Shown here in pieces: positions 5,230 through 12,666 of a DNA stretch of 15,208 nucleotides (positions within the stretch are counted from its first letter, which is position 1; each line of letters opens with the position of its first letter). The notes under the pieces are model-generated. The model was given only the letters and a program-made list of their open reading frames with translations. It did not search any database and was not told the DNA's origin. Source of the DNA: Planctomycetia bacterium (GTDB lineage Bacteria > Planctomycetota > Phycisphaerae > Phycisphaerales > SM1A02); contig SYHM01000128.1 of assembly GCA_005799205.1 (NCBI GenBank), positions 1 to 15,208 of the forward strand. Direction: 5' to 3'. Position numbers and translations under genes: made by a program.

Positions 5230-7926
5230 CTAGATGAGGCTCTCGTCGTCGAAGTCGACCAGTTGCCGGCGCGCCATCTCTTGGAAGGGACCATCGACCG
5301 CGATGAGTTCTGTGAACGAACCGGACTGCACGATTCGCCCCGCTTCTACAACATAGATTCGGTCCGCTGAGCGAATGGTGCTGAGACGATGGGCAACCAC
5401 GATGCGCGTCGTTTGCAACGCCTCAAGGCTTCTCACAACCTGAGCTTGCGAAATCTCATCGAGCGCACTTGTCGCCTCATCAAAGATGAGAATGCGGGGC
5501 CTCGTCACCAGAGCCCTCGCGATCATCAGTTTCTGAACTTGCCCACCCGAAAGGGTCTGATCGGTGACATACGTGTGCACCCCCATCGGCATGCGTGCGA
5601 CTTCATCGTCAAACCCCGCGGCCTCGATTGCTGCCTCAGCGTCCTTGGCAGTGAACAGTGTGCTCCCAACGATGTTGTCGAGAATGGAGCCTGGAACAAC
5701 GCGCGTGTTTTGAACGACCGCGCCGATCTGGCGCCGCACTGAGACGAGGTCAAGCCTTCCGAGCGCCTTGTCGTCAAACAACACCTCACCCTCGCTCGGG
5801 CGGTTCATTCCGAGGATGAGCTGGATCAACGTGGACTTTCCGCTGCCCGAACCGCCGACGATGGCGACGCTCTCGCCCGCGGCAACATGCATCGTGATTC
5901 CAGAGAGCACCTCGTTGGCACTACCTGGATACGAGTAATGAACATCGTCGATGTCGATCTTGCCTGCAAGAACCCCAGGCTGCTCGCGGTCGGCTGTGCG
6001 TTCGGTGGGCGCGCTCAGGATCGGCGCGATGCGACGAAGCGTCGACCTGAGCGCCGAGAGATCGCCGAGGTGTTCGCCGAACTCGAGAACCGAATACAGC
6101 GCGGCAACGAATGCGGCGTTGAACATCAGGTACTCAGCAACGCGATCTCTGCCCCCCGCGTCAACGCCGGCGATCGCGCCGCTCGCATCGACCGGAAGGA
6201 AGACGATCCAAAACACGATCAGGCAGATCATCGGAAAGCCAGAGGCAAACGAATCAAAGCAGCGCTCAAGAGTGCGAATTCGCATCGTTGCCGCGCGCAT
6301 CTCGCGAAACGGGGCCATCCACCGTAGTGTCGCGTACTGCTCGCTCGCTGCACTTCGAATCGTGTCGATGCCTGCGATGAACTGCAACGCCATCGTTGAA
6401 AGGCGCCCTTGGCCATCGAGCACCGTCGATGAAAGCTGCGACCGAAGCGCGCTCAGGACAAGACTAAACAGCACTGCAATCACGAGCAGTACACATCCAA
6501 GGAGTGCTGCCTTCGTACTGACGGCAAGCATCACACCGAGGTACATCAGTGAGAAGACCCCTGCCATGATTGCTGAAATTGCTGCGCCTGAGATCACTGC
6601 GTGCAACTCTCCAACCGAGAGGATGCGATCGGCGAGGTCGCCGCTAGTGAATGCACGAAAGGCCTGCGTGGGCATGCGGAGACAGCGGTCGAGCACTCCT
6701 CCGAGGGCTCGGCTTGCCATCCGCGACTCCGACCGCAAGAGCAGATTCGAAACAACGAATCCACACGCTGCAGCAGTGAGCGTCGTTGCGAAGAGGACGC
6801 TGCCGAGTGACACGAGCGCCCATCCATCGTTGCTCGGAAGGACCCGTGTCACAAGAACCCCTGTGGCGATCGGGATCGCGAGATTCACCACACTCGCCAA
6901 GCCTGACACGAGAAACGCTTTCAGAAAGTCTCGCTCAGATCCACGAACAACGAAGCGCACGAACTGCGCCATGGTGGTGTGGTGAGCCGAGATCGTCGGA
7001 TGGAACTGCGATGCCGTGCCCGTCAGTTGCGCAGCAAACGCGGCATCAACTGGAACCGGTCCGTGGGTCGCTCCCGCCGAGTGGACATACGCAACCATTC
7101 CGTTCCGTGTGGCGAGGACAGCGACTGGCGCGTGATCCTCTGCGCGAAAGGCCAGCAGTGAACCGACACCGCTGTGCCACCACCCCGGATCGAGAAACAC
7201 GGGACGGATGCCAAGCCCCGCAACGTGCGCAAAGATCTGCTCGGGCCTGCGCGTGTTGTCTCGCGGAATGCGCGTCGGAATCGTCGCGGGATCGGTTCCG
7301 ATCTCTTGAGCGATCTGCGTGCAAGCGCGCACAATTGGAGGAAGCCGGCCATCTGGAAGTGCATCTCGGCCCAGTGCCGTGCGTTGCACGAGCATCGACT
7401 GGATGTCTTGTGGGAAGGCGAGGCGAGATGCGGCGACGCTCACGAGGCGACGAAGGTGTCGCGAGAAGGCAGACTCGATCGTTGCAGCACCGCGCCTCGC
7501 GAGCTCGCTCGCGCAGTGCGCACACGCGGCCGCGAGTGGCATCTCAGTAGGCAGCGAGGCGCCGCACGCGACAAGTCCCATAGCGAGGGCCGCAGCGAGT
7601 GCCTCCGCTGCAGCGCTTTTTGGCGCAATGCGCGACAGCGCATCCGCCGCGACCCGCACGACTTCAGATTCACTGATTGGCACTGCTTCGACGCCTGGCG
7701 CACAACCTGAGAATGCGCCGCCGGGGGGAATGACGCAGAGGCGATGTCGACGGCCGCGGGGGCTGGCTCGTGCGAAAAGTACGACCGATCCCTGCACCAC
7801 AACCACCAGGTCGTTGGTCCCACCGAGGTCAATACTGCTGCGACGATCGAGATACGCGGCCGTTCCACCGCACTCAAGCGAATGCTGTCCAGCCGACTTC
7901 TGGTCGTCGTCTTTCGGGGCGCTCAT
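5230..7926 (-). CDS. NHLM-type bacteriocin ABC transporter, ATP-binding/permease subunit without active peptidase
   Basis: Inner-membrane ABC half-transporter of 898 residues, matching the NHLM bacteriocin system ATP-binding family (TIGR03797 type). Residues about 35-95 resemble the cyclic-nucleotide-binding-like beta region typical of that family. Residues about 240-310 look like the C-terminal half of a C39-like domain without catalytic residues, and might bind the leader. The transmembrane domain spans about 330-625. The nucleotide-binding domain (about 655-885) has Walker A GGSGSGKST (691-699), signature LSGGQ (792-796), Walker B ILIFDE (812-817) and H-loop His846, so ATPase activity is expected. 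Its ATG overlaps the stop of the C39 transporter gene (ATGA, 7923-7926), and it is the last gene of the exporter operon. The stop TAG at 5230-5232 is about 130 bases from the convergent peptide gene. It probably pairs with the C39 protein as a heterodimer (inference). Confidence 0.9.
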   Translation of the reverse strand: MSAPKDDDQKSAGQHSLECGGTAAYLDRRSSIDLGGTNDLVVVVQGSVVLFARASPRGRRHRLCVIPPGGAFSGCAPGVEAVPISESEVVRVAADALSRIAPKSAAAEALAAALAMGLVACGASLPTEMPLAAACAHCASELARRGAATIESAFSRHLRRLVSVAASRLAFPQDIQSMLVQRTALGRDALPDGRLPPIVRACTQIAQEIGTDPATIPTRIPRDNTRRPEQIFAHVAGLGIRPVFLDPGWWHSGVGSLLAFRAEDHAPVAVLATRNGMVAYVHSAGATHGPVPVDAAFAAQLTGTASQFHPTISAHHTTMAQFVRFVVRGSERDFLKAFLVSGLASVVNLAIPIATGVLVTRVLPSNDGWALVSLGSVLFATTLTAAACGFVVSNLLLRSESRMASRALGGVLDRCLRMPTQAFRAFTSGDLADRILSVGELHAVISGAAISAIMAGVFSLMYLGVMLAVSTKAALLGCVLLVIAVLFSLVLSALRSQLSSTVLDGQGRLSTMALQFIAGIDTIRSAASEQYATLRWMAPFREMRAATMRIRTLERCFDSFASGFPMICLIVFWIVFLPVDASGAIAGVDAGGRDRVAEYLMFNAAFVAALYSVLEFGEHLGDLSALRSTLRRIAPILSAPTERTADREQPGVLAGKIDIDDVHYSYPGSANEVLSGITMHVAAGESVAIVGGSGSGKSTLIQLILGMNRPSEGEVLFDDKALGRLDLVSVRRQIGAVVQNTRVVPGSILDNIVGSTLFTAKDAEAAIEAAGFDDEVARMPMGVHTYVTDQTLSGGQVQKLMIARALVTRPRILIFDEATSALDEISQAQVVRSLEALQTTRIVVAHRLSTIRSADRIYVVEAGRIVQSGSFTELIAVDGPFQEMARRQLVDFDDESLI

Positions 7927-10145
7927 GACTCTTCACCGTCAATGAGATCGCGATAGACACCATCCATCGCAAGCAACTGGTCGTGTGTTCCCCGCTCGAC
8001 GACAGCACCATCATCCATCACAATGATTTCGTCGCAATCACGAATCGTGCTGAGCCGATGAGCGATGACGAGACAGGTCACACCGCGGCGACGCAGCGCC
8101 TCATCAAGTGCTAGCTCTGTGACTGGATCGAGAGCACTCGTCGCTTCGTCAAGGACCAAGAGCGCCGGACGGCGCGAGAGGGCGCGTGCGATGTCGAGCC
8201 TCTGCGCTTCGCCACCTGAGAAATTGCCTCCACCCTCCGCGACTGGCTGATCGAGTCCGCCGCGCGCGCGAATGAGTTCGGTGAGCTGGGCATCGTCAAG
8301 AGCCTCTGCCATCCACGCATCTGGAATATCTGGATTCCACAGCGAGAGATTCTCGCGCACCGTTCCCTGGAAGAACGCTGGCCGCTGCGAGATCGACGCG
8401 ATGCTCGCAGCTCGAACGTGGCGTGCGATCTGCCGCAGAGGCTGTCCATCAATGAGGACATCGCCTTCCCACGGTTCAAGGAGGCCTGCGGCGAGGCGGG
8501 CAACTGTTGACTTGCCGGACCCCGTTCCTCCGACAAGAGCGACGCGCCCACCAGACGCCACTTTGAGAGAGAAGTTCTCGAGCAGTGGGCGCTGACCACG
8601 CCCATAGCCAAAGGTCACATTGCGAAGCTCAAGGTCGCCGTCGGCGTACTCGATTGCCTGCGCGTCATCTGATTCAGGATCGATCGCCAACGAGTCAACT
8701 TCGTGACACATGACATCGTCGAGTCGGCCCAGATCAGCACGCACCGTCTGAATCTCGCGAATCAACTCGGCGAGTCGCGTGACGGGAGTCATGAACCCTA
8801 GAAGCAGAATCTGTAACCCGAGCAGGGTTCCGATCGTCATCGTTCCTTGCATCACCTGCCACCCGCCGAACGAGAGCACGAGGACCGATACAACCACCGC
8901 TTGAAACCAAGATGGAAGGATGCTGATCGCGTTCGAAAGCATGTTGGCGCGCTGTCGAGCAGCGGTCACGCGCGCTGCAAACCCCATCGATCTGCCAAAG
9001 AAATCTGCTTCACGCCCTGCTGCCTTCAGCGACTCGAGCGTGAGGAGTCCCGCGATGATCGCTCCCTGCTTCATTCCTTCTTGCTGCTGAAGCGACTGCG
9101 CTTGATCGACGCGCGCACGCGCGACCCCAAAGAGAAGTCCCAACGTGACGAGGACCGCAACCAATGCGATGACGCCCATTGGCAAGTTGATCCAACTGAT
9201 GGCGGCAAGAAAAGACACCAGCGTCAGAATCTGCACGATTGCAGGCGCGAACTTGCTCGCGAGAAGCGCGGCGACTCCATCATTGCTTTGCACCCGCTCA
9301 ACAATGTCTCCGGGATAACGCTGCGCGAAGAAGGTTGTCGGCAATCGAAAGAGTTGCTGCACGAAGTTGGCCGTGCGCTCAAGTGAAAGCTGCTGCTCGA
9401 GCCGGGCGAGGGTCAGTTGCTGCAGCAGCATCAGGCCGTTTTCGATAACGAGTGCCGCGACGGCAGCAAGCAGAATCCACGGCATCCAATCGGTGCGGCC
9501 GTCGGCGAGCACACTGTCGACATAGCCAGCGGCAATTCCAGGGATCGCCACCATCGGAATCGCAAGCAGCATTCCAACAAACACTGTGAGCCAGATCGCG
9601 GAAGCGCTTCCTCGGATCCAGGCCATGACAAGACTCAATGACGATGGGGCGCTCCCGGTTGCTTCAAACGCCTCACTCGGCTCCATCTGCAAGACGACCC
9701 CAGAGAACTCAGAGTTGAACTCGTCAGGCGAGACGAGACGCCTGCCAGTCGCTGGGTCCATGATGCGATACCCGCGGGCGTTCCACCCCTCGAGCACAAC
9801 AAAGTGGTTGAGTCCCCAGAACACGATCGCAGGCAGCGCCATGTCAGAGAAGTCATCGACCTCACATCGCACTCCGTCGGCGTCGAGACCGAAATGGCGT
9901 GCGGCGCGCGCAATGCGAAGCGCGTTCGATCCATCACGATCGACTCCCACGGCTTCTCGTACTTCTTCAAGCGGCCGGTAGGCCTTGTAGTAGGCCAACA
10001 CGCTGGCGAGACACGCCGCCCCGCACTCTGCGGCAACGACTTGCATCGTGGTCGGAACTCGCACGCAGCGTGCCCTTCCACCTGGAAGCGATGGAGCGTC
10101 GTCGGATTGTGCGGTGTCGACTTCGCCCGACTCTTCGACCGTCAT
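7923..10145 (-). CDS. NHLM-type peptidase C39 ABC transporter (leader-cleaving exporter)
   Basis: Bifunctional inner-membrane protein of 740 residues that cuts a double-glycine leader in the cytoplasm and exports the peptide (NHLM peptidase/ATP-binding family, TIGR03796 type). The N-terminal C39 cysteine protease (about 30-155) has an intact catalytic set: Gln35 for the oxyanion hole, Cys41 in AECGAAC, His114 in GLNHFVVL and Asp130 in IMDPATG. The transmembrane domain follows (about 175-460). The nucleotide-binding domain (about 505-735) has Walker A GGTGSGKST (539-547), signature FSGGE (642-646), Walker B LLVLDE (662-667) and H-loop His696. The start at 10145 was chosen because its ATG overlaps the hlyD-like stop (ATGA, 10142-10145); an upstream in-frame start would add 28 Arg-rich residues. 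The natural substrate candidate is the double-glycine peptide at 4949-5098. Confidence 0.93.
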   Translation of the reverse strand: MTVEESGEVDTAQSDDAPSLPGGRARCVRVPTTMQVVAAECGAACLASVLAYYKAYRPLEEVREAVGVDRDGSNALRIARAARHFGLDADGVRCEVDDFSDMALPAIVFWGLNHFVVLEGWNARGYRIMDPATGRRLVSPDEFNSEFSGVVLQMEPSEAFEATGSAPSSLSLVMAWIRGSASAIWLTVFVGMLLAIPMVAIPGIAAGYVDSVLADGRTDWMPWILLAAVAALVIENGLMLLQQLTLARLEQQLSLERTANFVQQLFRLPTTFFAQRYPGDIVERVQSNDGVAALLASKFAPAIVQILTLVSFLAAISWINLPMGVIALVAVLVTLGLLFGVARARVDQAQSLQQQEGMKQGAIIAGLLTLESLKAAGREADFFGRSMGFAARVTAARQRANMLSNAISILPSWFQAVVVSVLVLSFGGWQVMQGTMTIGTLLGLQILLLGFMTPVTRLAELIREIQTVRADLGRLDDVMCHEVDSLAIDPESDDAQAIEYADGDLELRNVTFGYGRGQRPLLENFSLKVASGGRVALVGGTGSGKSTVARLAAGLLEPWEGDVLIDGQPLRQIARHVRAASIASISQRPAFFQGTVRENLSLWNPDIPDAWMAEALDDAQLTELIRARGGLDQPVAEGGGNFSGGEAQRLDIARALSRRPALLVLDEATSALDPVTELALDEALRRRGVTCLVIAHRLSTIRDCDEIIVMDDGAVVERGTHDQLLAMDGVYRDLIDGEES

Positions 10146-11011
10146 GGCAACGAACCGCCATCTGCGCCGAGTCCTGGAAGCACGAGCGACACGGGACGCA
10201 CCTGATCGACGATGATCTCGATCTCGCACGGGACTCCGCTCGCCGGTTCGAGAGGGCTGTCAACAGAGGTGGCCCACACGAGACCACCGACACGACTGGG
10301 ATGGCGTTCGAATGAGACGACGAGTGTGCTCACGCTTCCAAATCGCTCGCGGATCAACTCGATCACCCCAGCATTTGGCACCCGCCCGAGCATCTGCTCA
10401 TGACTCGTCACAAGATCATCGATCTCGGTCACATGTCCTAGCGCTTGCGCATCGCGAAACGAATGTCGAGCACCAAACGATGCGCGAACAGCCATCCCAT
10501 CTCGGATGCGCTGTCCATCTGCGTGAGGCACGAACGCAATGCATGTTGGGGCGTCAGACCCTGTCGCAACAATTGCGAGCACCTGCCCGCGCGTGACGGA
10601 GTCCCACTCCTCGACCGCACAAGAGATGAGGGTGCCTGCAGCCGACGCGACAATCTGCCTTGTCTCAGCGTCCGCGGACGGGCCGGTCGCGATGACTGCG
10701 ATGCACTCGCCAGCTTCGACTTGATCTCCGTCGTGCTTGCGAAGCTGACGAATCAGTCCATCCATCGGCGCATTCACGGTGTCAAACCGCTCGCCACGCA
10801 GGAACACGCCGCTTCCAATCACAACGAGTGGAATACGCCCAAAGAACCCCCATGTCGCCACCGCACCCAACAGCAGTGCGAGCGCCGCGGTGACGATCCA
10901 CATGCGAGGAGTGATCAACGGGCTGAGGGTGTTGAGTCGATTGCGACCGCCCATCGACTCGAGAGCGGACTTGCGAAACAGGCTTGGCTCACCGTCACCG
11001 CTTGGAGTCAT
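10142..11011 (-). CDS. NHLM-type HlyD-like secretion adaptor, short form
   Basis: Membrane-fusion-type adaptor of the NHLM secretion protein family (TIGR03794 type), the third member of the exporter set. It has 289 residues: a cytoplasmic N-terminus, one transmembrane segment (37-57, WIVTAALALLLGAVATWGFF) and a periplasmic part. Two biotinyl-lipoyl half-motifs (about 79-109 and 120-150) follow each other with only about ten residues between them, where classical HlyD/AcrA adaptors insert a long coiled-coil hairpin. A beta-barrel-like region (about 157-200) follows, and the end RPVSLVLPG resembles other NHLM adaptors. The start at 11011 leads straight into the family body; longer in-frame readings run into apaG and look spurious. 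No clear SD site is seen. The gene is 37 bases after apaG on the same strand and coupled to the C39 transporter by ATGA. Confidence 0.87.
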   Translation of the reverse strand: MTPSGDGEPSLFRKSALESMGGRNRLNTLSPLITPRMWIVTAALALLLGAVATWGFFGRIPLVVIGSGVFLRGERFDTVNAPMDGLIRQLRKHDGDQVEAGECIAVIATGPSADAETRQIVASAAGTLISCAVEEWDSVTRGQVLAIVATGSDAPTCIAFVPHADGQRIRDGMAVRASFGARHSFRDAQALGHVTEIDDLVTSHEQMLGRVPNAGVIELIRERFGSVSTLVVSFERHPSRVGGLVWATSVDSPLEPASGVPCEIEIIVDQVRPVSLVLPGLGADGGSLP

Positions 11012-11048
11012 GGCACCAAAGAATACCTCGCGGCGACCGAGTGACCGC

Positions 11049-11456
11049 TCATCGCACGCCGTTCGTGGCGAAGAAAAATCGAGCGACGCGTGCGTGAAAG
11101 GTCGACTCGTCTGGACGCACAAAGACGAAGTGGCCCTCCATCGTCCCCCACGAGGTTGGTAGCGGACAGAAGCTCGAGTACTCAAATGACTCACCCGGAG
11201 CGAGTTGCGGATACTGGCCGACAACGCCCGGACCTTCAACATCATGGCTCGTTCCATCGGCGTCTACCACCCGCCATGAGCGGCTCTTGAGCGAGGCTGC
11301 CTCAGTGCCTTCGTTGGTCATCCGCACGCGGTAGGCGAAGATGAACCTCTCGCGCTCGGGGTCGGACTGCAGTTCATCGAATGACGGGTCGACCGTGACG
11401 CGAATCCCTTCGGTGACCGCGTCCGAACCGCGACTCTTGTGAACTGCAGTAGTCAT
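11049..11456 (-). CDS. apaG: ApaG domain protein (DUF525)
   Basis: Small cytosolic beta-sandwich protein of 135 residues. The family hallmark GxGVVGxxPxLxPGxxFxYxSxxxLxxxxGxMxGxF is present at about residues 75-113 (GPGVVGQYPQLAPGESFEYS, then GTMEGHFVF). ApaG mutants in enterobacteria affect cobalt resistance/efflux and Ap4A-related phenotypes, but the biochemical role is unresolved. The usual neighbours ksgA and apaH are absent. Here it lies 33 bases after the lipoprotein gene and 37 bases before the exporter adaptor on the same strand, so co-transcription is likely, though a functional link to peptide export is not established. No strong SD site precedes the ATG at 11456. Confidence 0.9.
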   Translation of the reverse strand: MTTAVHKSRGSDAVTEGIRVTVDPSFDELQSDPERERFIFAYRVRMTNEGTEAASLKSRSWRVVDADGTSHDVEGPGVVGQYPQLAPGESFEYSSFCPLPTSWGTMEGHFVFVRPDESTFHARVARFFFATNGVR

Positions 11457-11489
11457 TGCCGCAGAATAGGCGGCGCAAAGCCACCGCGC

Positions 11490-12488
11490 TCATGATCGCT
11501 CGAGTGCGAGCTCAATGCAGTGACCTTCGCCGACAAATTGCCACCTCATCAGCCGGCGATTCGATCGATACTTGACCTTCGAAGCGACGACCGAGAGCTC
11601 ATGAGAGTGTGGGATACGCACACTGCCAGTGCACCCGGTTGCATCCGTCTGCACAGACCATCCATTTGGATCGCGCGTGATGCCATCCATTTCCTTCCCA
11701 AGTTCAACGCTGGCACCCTTGATGGGCGCACCGGTGGTGGCGTCGACGACTCGAAACGAGACCGACTTGAACTCGAGTGAGCGAAGCGTGAGCGTGACAT
11801 CTCCATGTTCTGGCACATCATCGAGCGTGCGCCGTTCACGGTCGAATCCTGCCGCGCGGGCTGTCAGATAGTTTCGCAGTCCTTCGTGCACTGTGACCGT
11901 GGCGCAGCCGTCACCTCCAGTGATGACATACTGAATCGGCGGCAAACCCCACCGGGCTTCGACACCATCTCGCGGAAGAAACAACCCTGCGTGAGCAACA
12001 ACTTCGACGCCTGGCATCAACCTCCCCGATTCACTGCGTACACAGACGCGCACGGCGCGCGGATGGGTTGGTTCAATCGCGACCTCGATCGTCGATCCCG
12101 CCGCGATCGACTCAAACTCGATGTAGTTGGATGGAGACGCTGCCACGATCTGGCCCAACTCTTCCGGAGGCACTCCCAGTCCGCTCGGCCGAGGAACAAT
12201 CGCGATTTGCGTTGGGATGTACCCCGGACGAAGAATCGCGAGGTTCGTTGCACGCGCATTGAGGACCAGCGCAAGCTGTCCTTCAGGATCGGTCTGCTTG
12301 GCCGCGGCCGTCCCTGGAAAAAAGTGAAAGAACCGTGCGCCATGCTGACGAACATCGGCCCCTTCGATCGGCGCTCCAGTCTCTCGGTCGAGCGTTCGAA
12401 TCGTGATCGGCTTGCTCACACATCCAGCCACCAGTGCCAGCGCGACGATCACGAGGCGGCGCAACGATCCGTGAACACGACGGTGCAT
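11490..12488 (-). CDS. Lipoprotein with three carboxypeptidase-regulatory-like (transthyretin-like) domains
   Basis: Predicted lipoprotein of 332 residues and unknown specific function. The N-terminus has an Arg-rich n-region, a hydrophobic stretch (LVIVALALVAG) and a lipobox ending LVAGC with Cys23 as the lipidated residue. Three beta-sandwich repeats follow at about 27-98, 145-218 and 240-330. Each has the CarboxypepD_reg-like pattern of a short strand, a turn such as TGAPIEGADV (37-46), SGRLMPGVEV (154-163) or TGAPIKGASV (252-261), then DxxG and a hydrophobic strand. The ATG at 12488 is preferred because it gives a compact signal peptide; an in-frame TTG at 12506 would add six residues. 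The gene is first in the minus-strand run lipoprotein-apaG-hlyD-C39-ABC. Such domains are common in secreted planctomycete proteins. An accessory or immunity role for the exporter is only a guess from position. Confidence 0.72.
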   Translation of the reverse strand: MHRRVHGSLRRLVIVALALVAGCVSKPITIRTLDRETGAPIEGADVRQHGARFFHFFPGTAAAKQTDPEGQLALVLNARATNLAILRPGYIPTQIAIVPRPSGLGVPPEELGQIVAASPSNYIEFESIAAGSTIEVAIEPTHPRAVRVCVRSESGRLMPGVEVVAHAGLFLPRDGVEARWGLPPIQYVITGGDGCATVTVHEGLRNYLTARAAGFDRERRTLDDVPEHGDVTLTLRSLEFKSVSFRVVDATTGAPIKGASVELGKEMDGITRDPNGWSVQTDATGCTGSVRIPHSHELSVVASKVKYRSNRRLMRWQFVGEGHCIELALERS

Positions 12489-12499
12489 TGGAGAAGGCA

Positions 12500-12528
12500 G
12501 TGTCAAAGGAACAGGTCTTCGCTACTAT
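12500..12528 (+). promoter_or_regulatory. Possible sigma-70-type promoter ahead of the tRNA-like locus
   Basis: GTGTCA (12500-12505) and TACTAT (12523-12528) each match four of six consensus bases (TTGACA and TATAAT) and are separated by exactly 17 bases. Transcription would start near 12535, about ten bases before the tRNA-like acceptor stem, a usual spacing for tRNA genes. Both boxes are weak, so this is tentative. Confidence 0.35.
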
Positions 12529-12544
12529 GAAAAGCCAGTCACTT

Positions 12545-12615
12545 TGGGGATTGGTGTAACGGTATCACAACAGACACAGACACTGTTTTTACTAGTTCGA
12601 ATCTAGGATCCCCAA
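12545..12615 (+). pseudogene. tRNA-Gln-like sequence with degenerate anticodon arm (tRNA pseudogene or unusual tRNA)
   Basis: A cloverleaf can be drawn. The acceptor stem is perfect over seven pairs (TGGGGAT 12545-12551 with ATCCCCA 12608-12614), followed by A at the discriminator position and no encoded CCA. There is a three-pair D-stem (GTG/CAC) with a GG-containing loop, and a T-arm CTAG-TTCGAAT-CTAG with a canonical loop but only four Watson-Crick pairs. U1-A72 and the three-pair D-stem are typical of bacterial tRNA-Gln. The anticodon arm (12570-12586) is abnormal: the loop reads CACAGAC, so position 33 is A where U is almost universal. The nominal anticodon is CAG (leucine CUG), where a Gln tRNA would have CUG. 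The bottom stem pair is A-A. Compared with a usual Gln loop (CTCTGAC then T), three T-to-A changes at positions 33, 35 and 39 explain the difference. There is no long variable arm, so it is not a normal tRNA-Leu. Confidence 0.65.
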
Positions 12616-12666
12616 TTTCACTCGCGCGCTCGCTTCACACGTCGCCTCACACTAAGGTGGAAGCCC

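Noticed and set aside
5206..5231. Two 11-base near-identical direct repeats (GTGCAGCCGCT and GTACAGCCGCT) with a 10-base palindrome GCTGTACAGC (5218-5227)
   Set aside because: Only two copies, at the end of the ABC gene; too short to support an attachment site or regulatory array.
5141..5233. Small plus-strand ORF of 30 codons (begins MPWSQRPDML) with an AGGTG sequence upstream
   Set aside because: It runs straight through the strong terminator stem and T-run and over the exporter stop codon; it has no leader motif or family likeness.
5951..6985. Long plus-strand open frame of 344 codons
   Set aside because: It is antisense to the second ABC transporter, with a Ser/Arg/Thr-rich translation and no recognisable domain.
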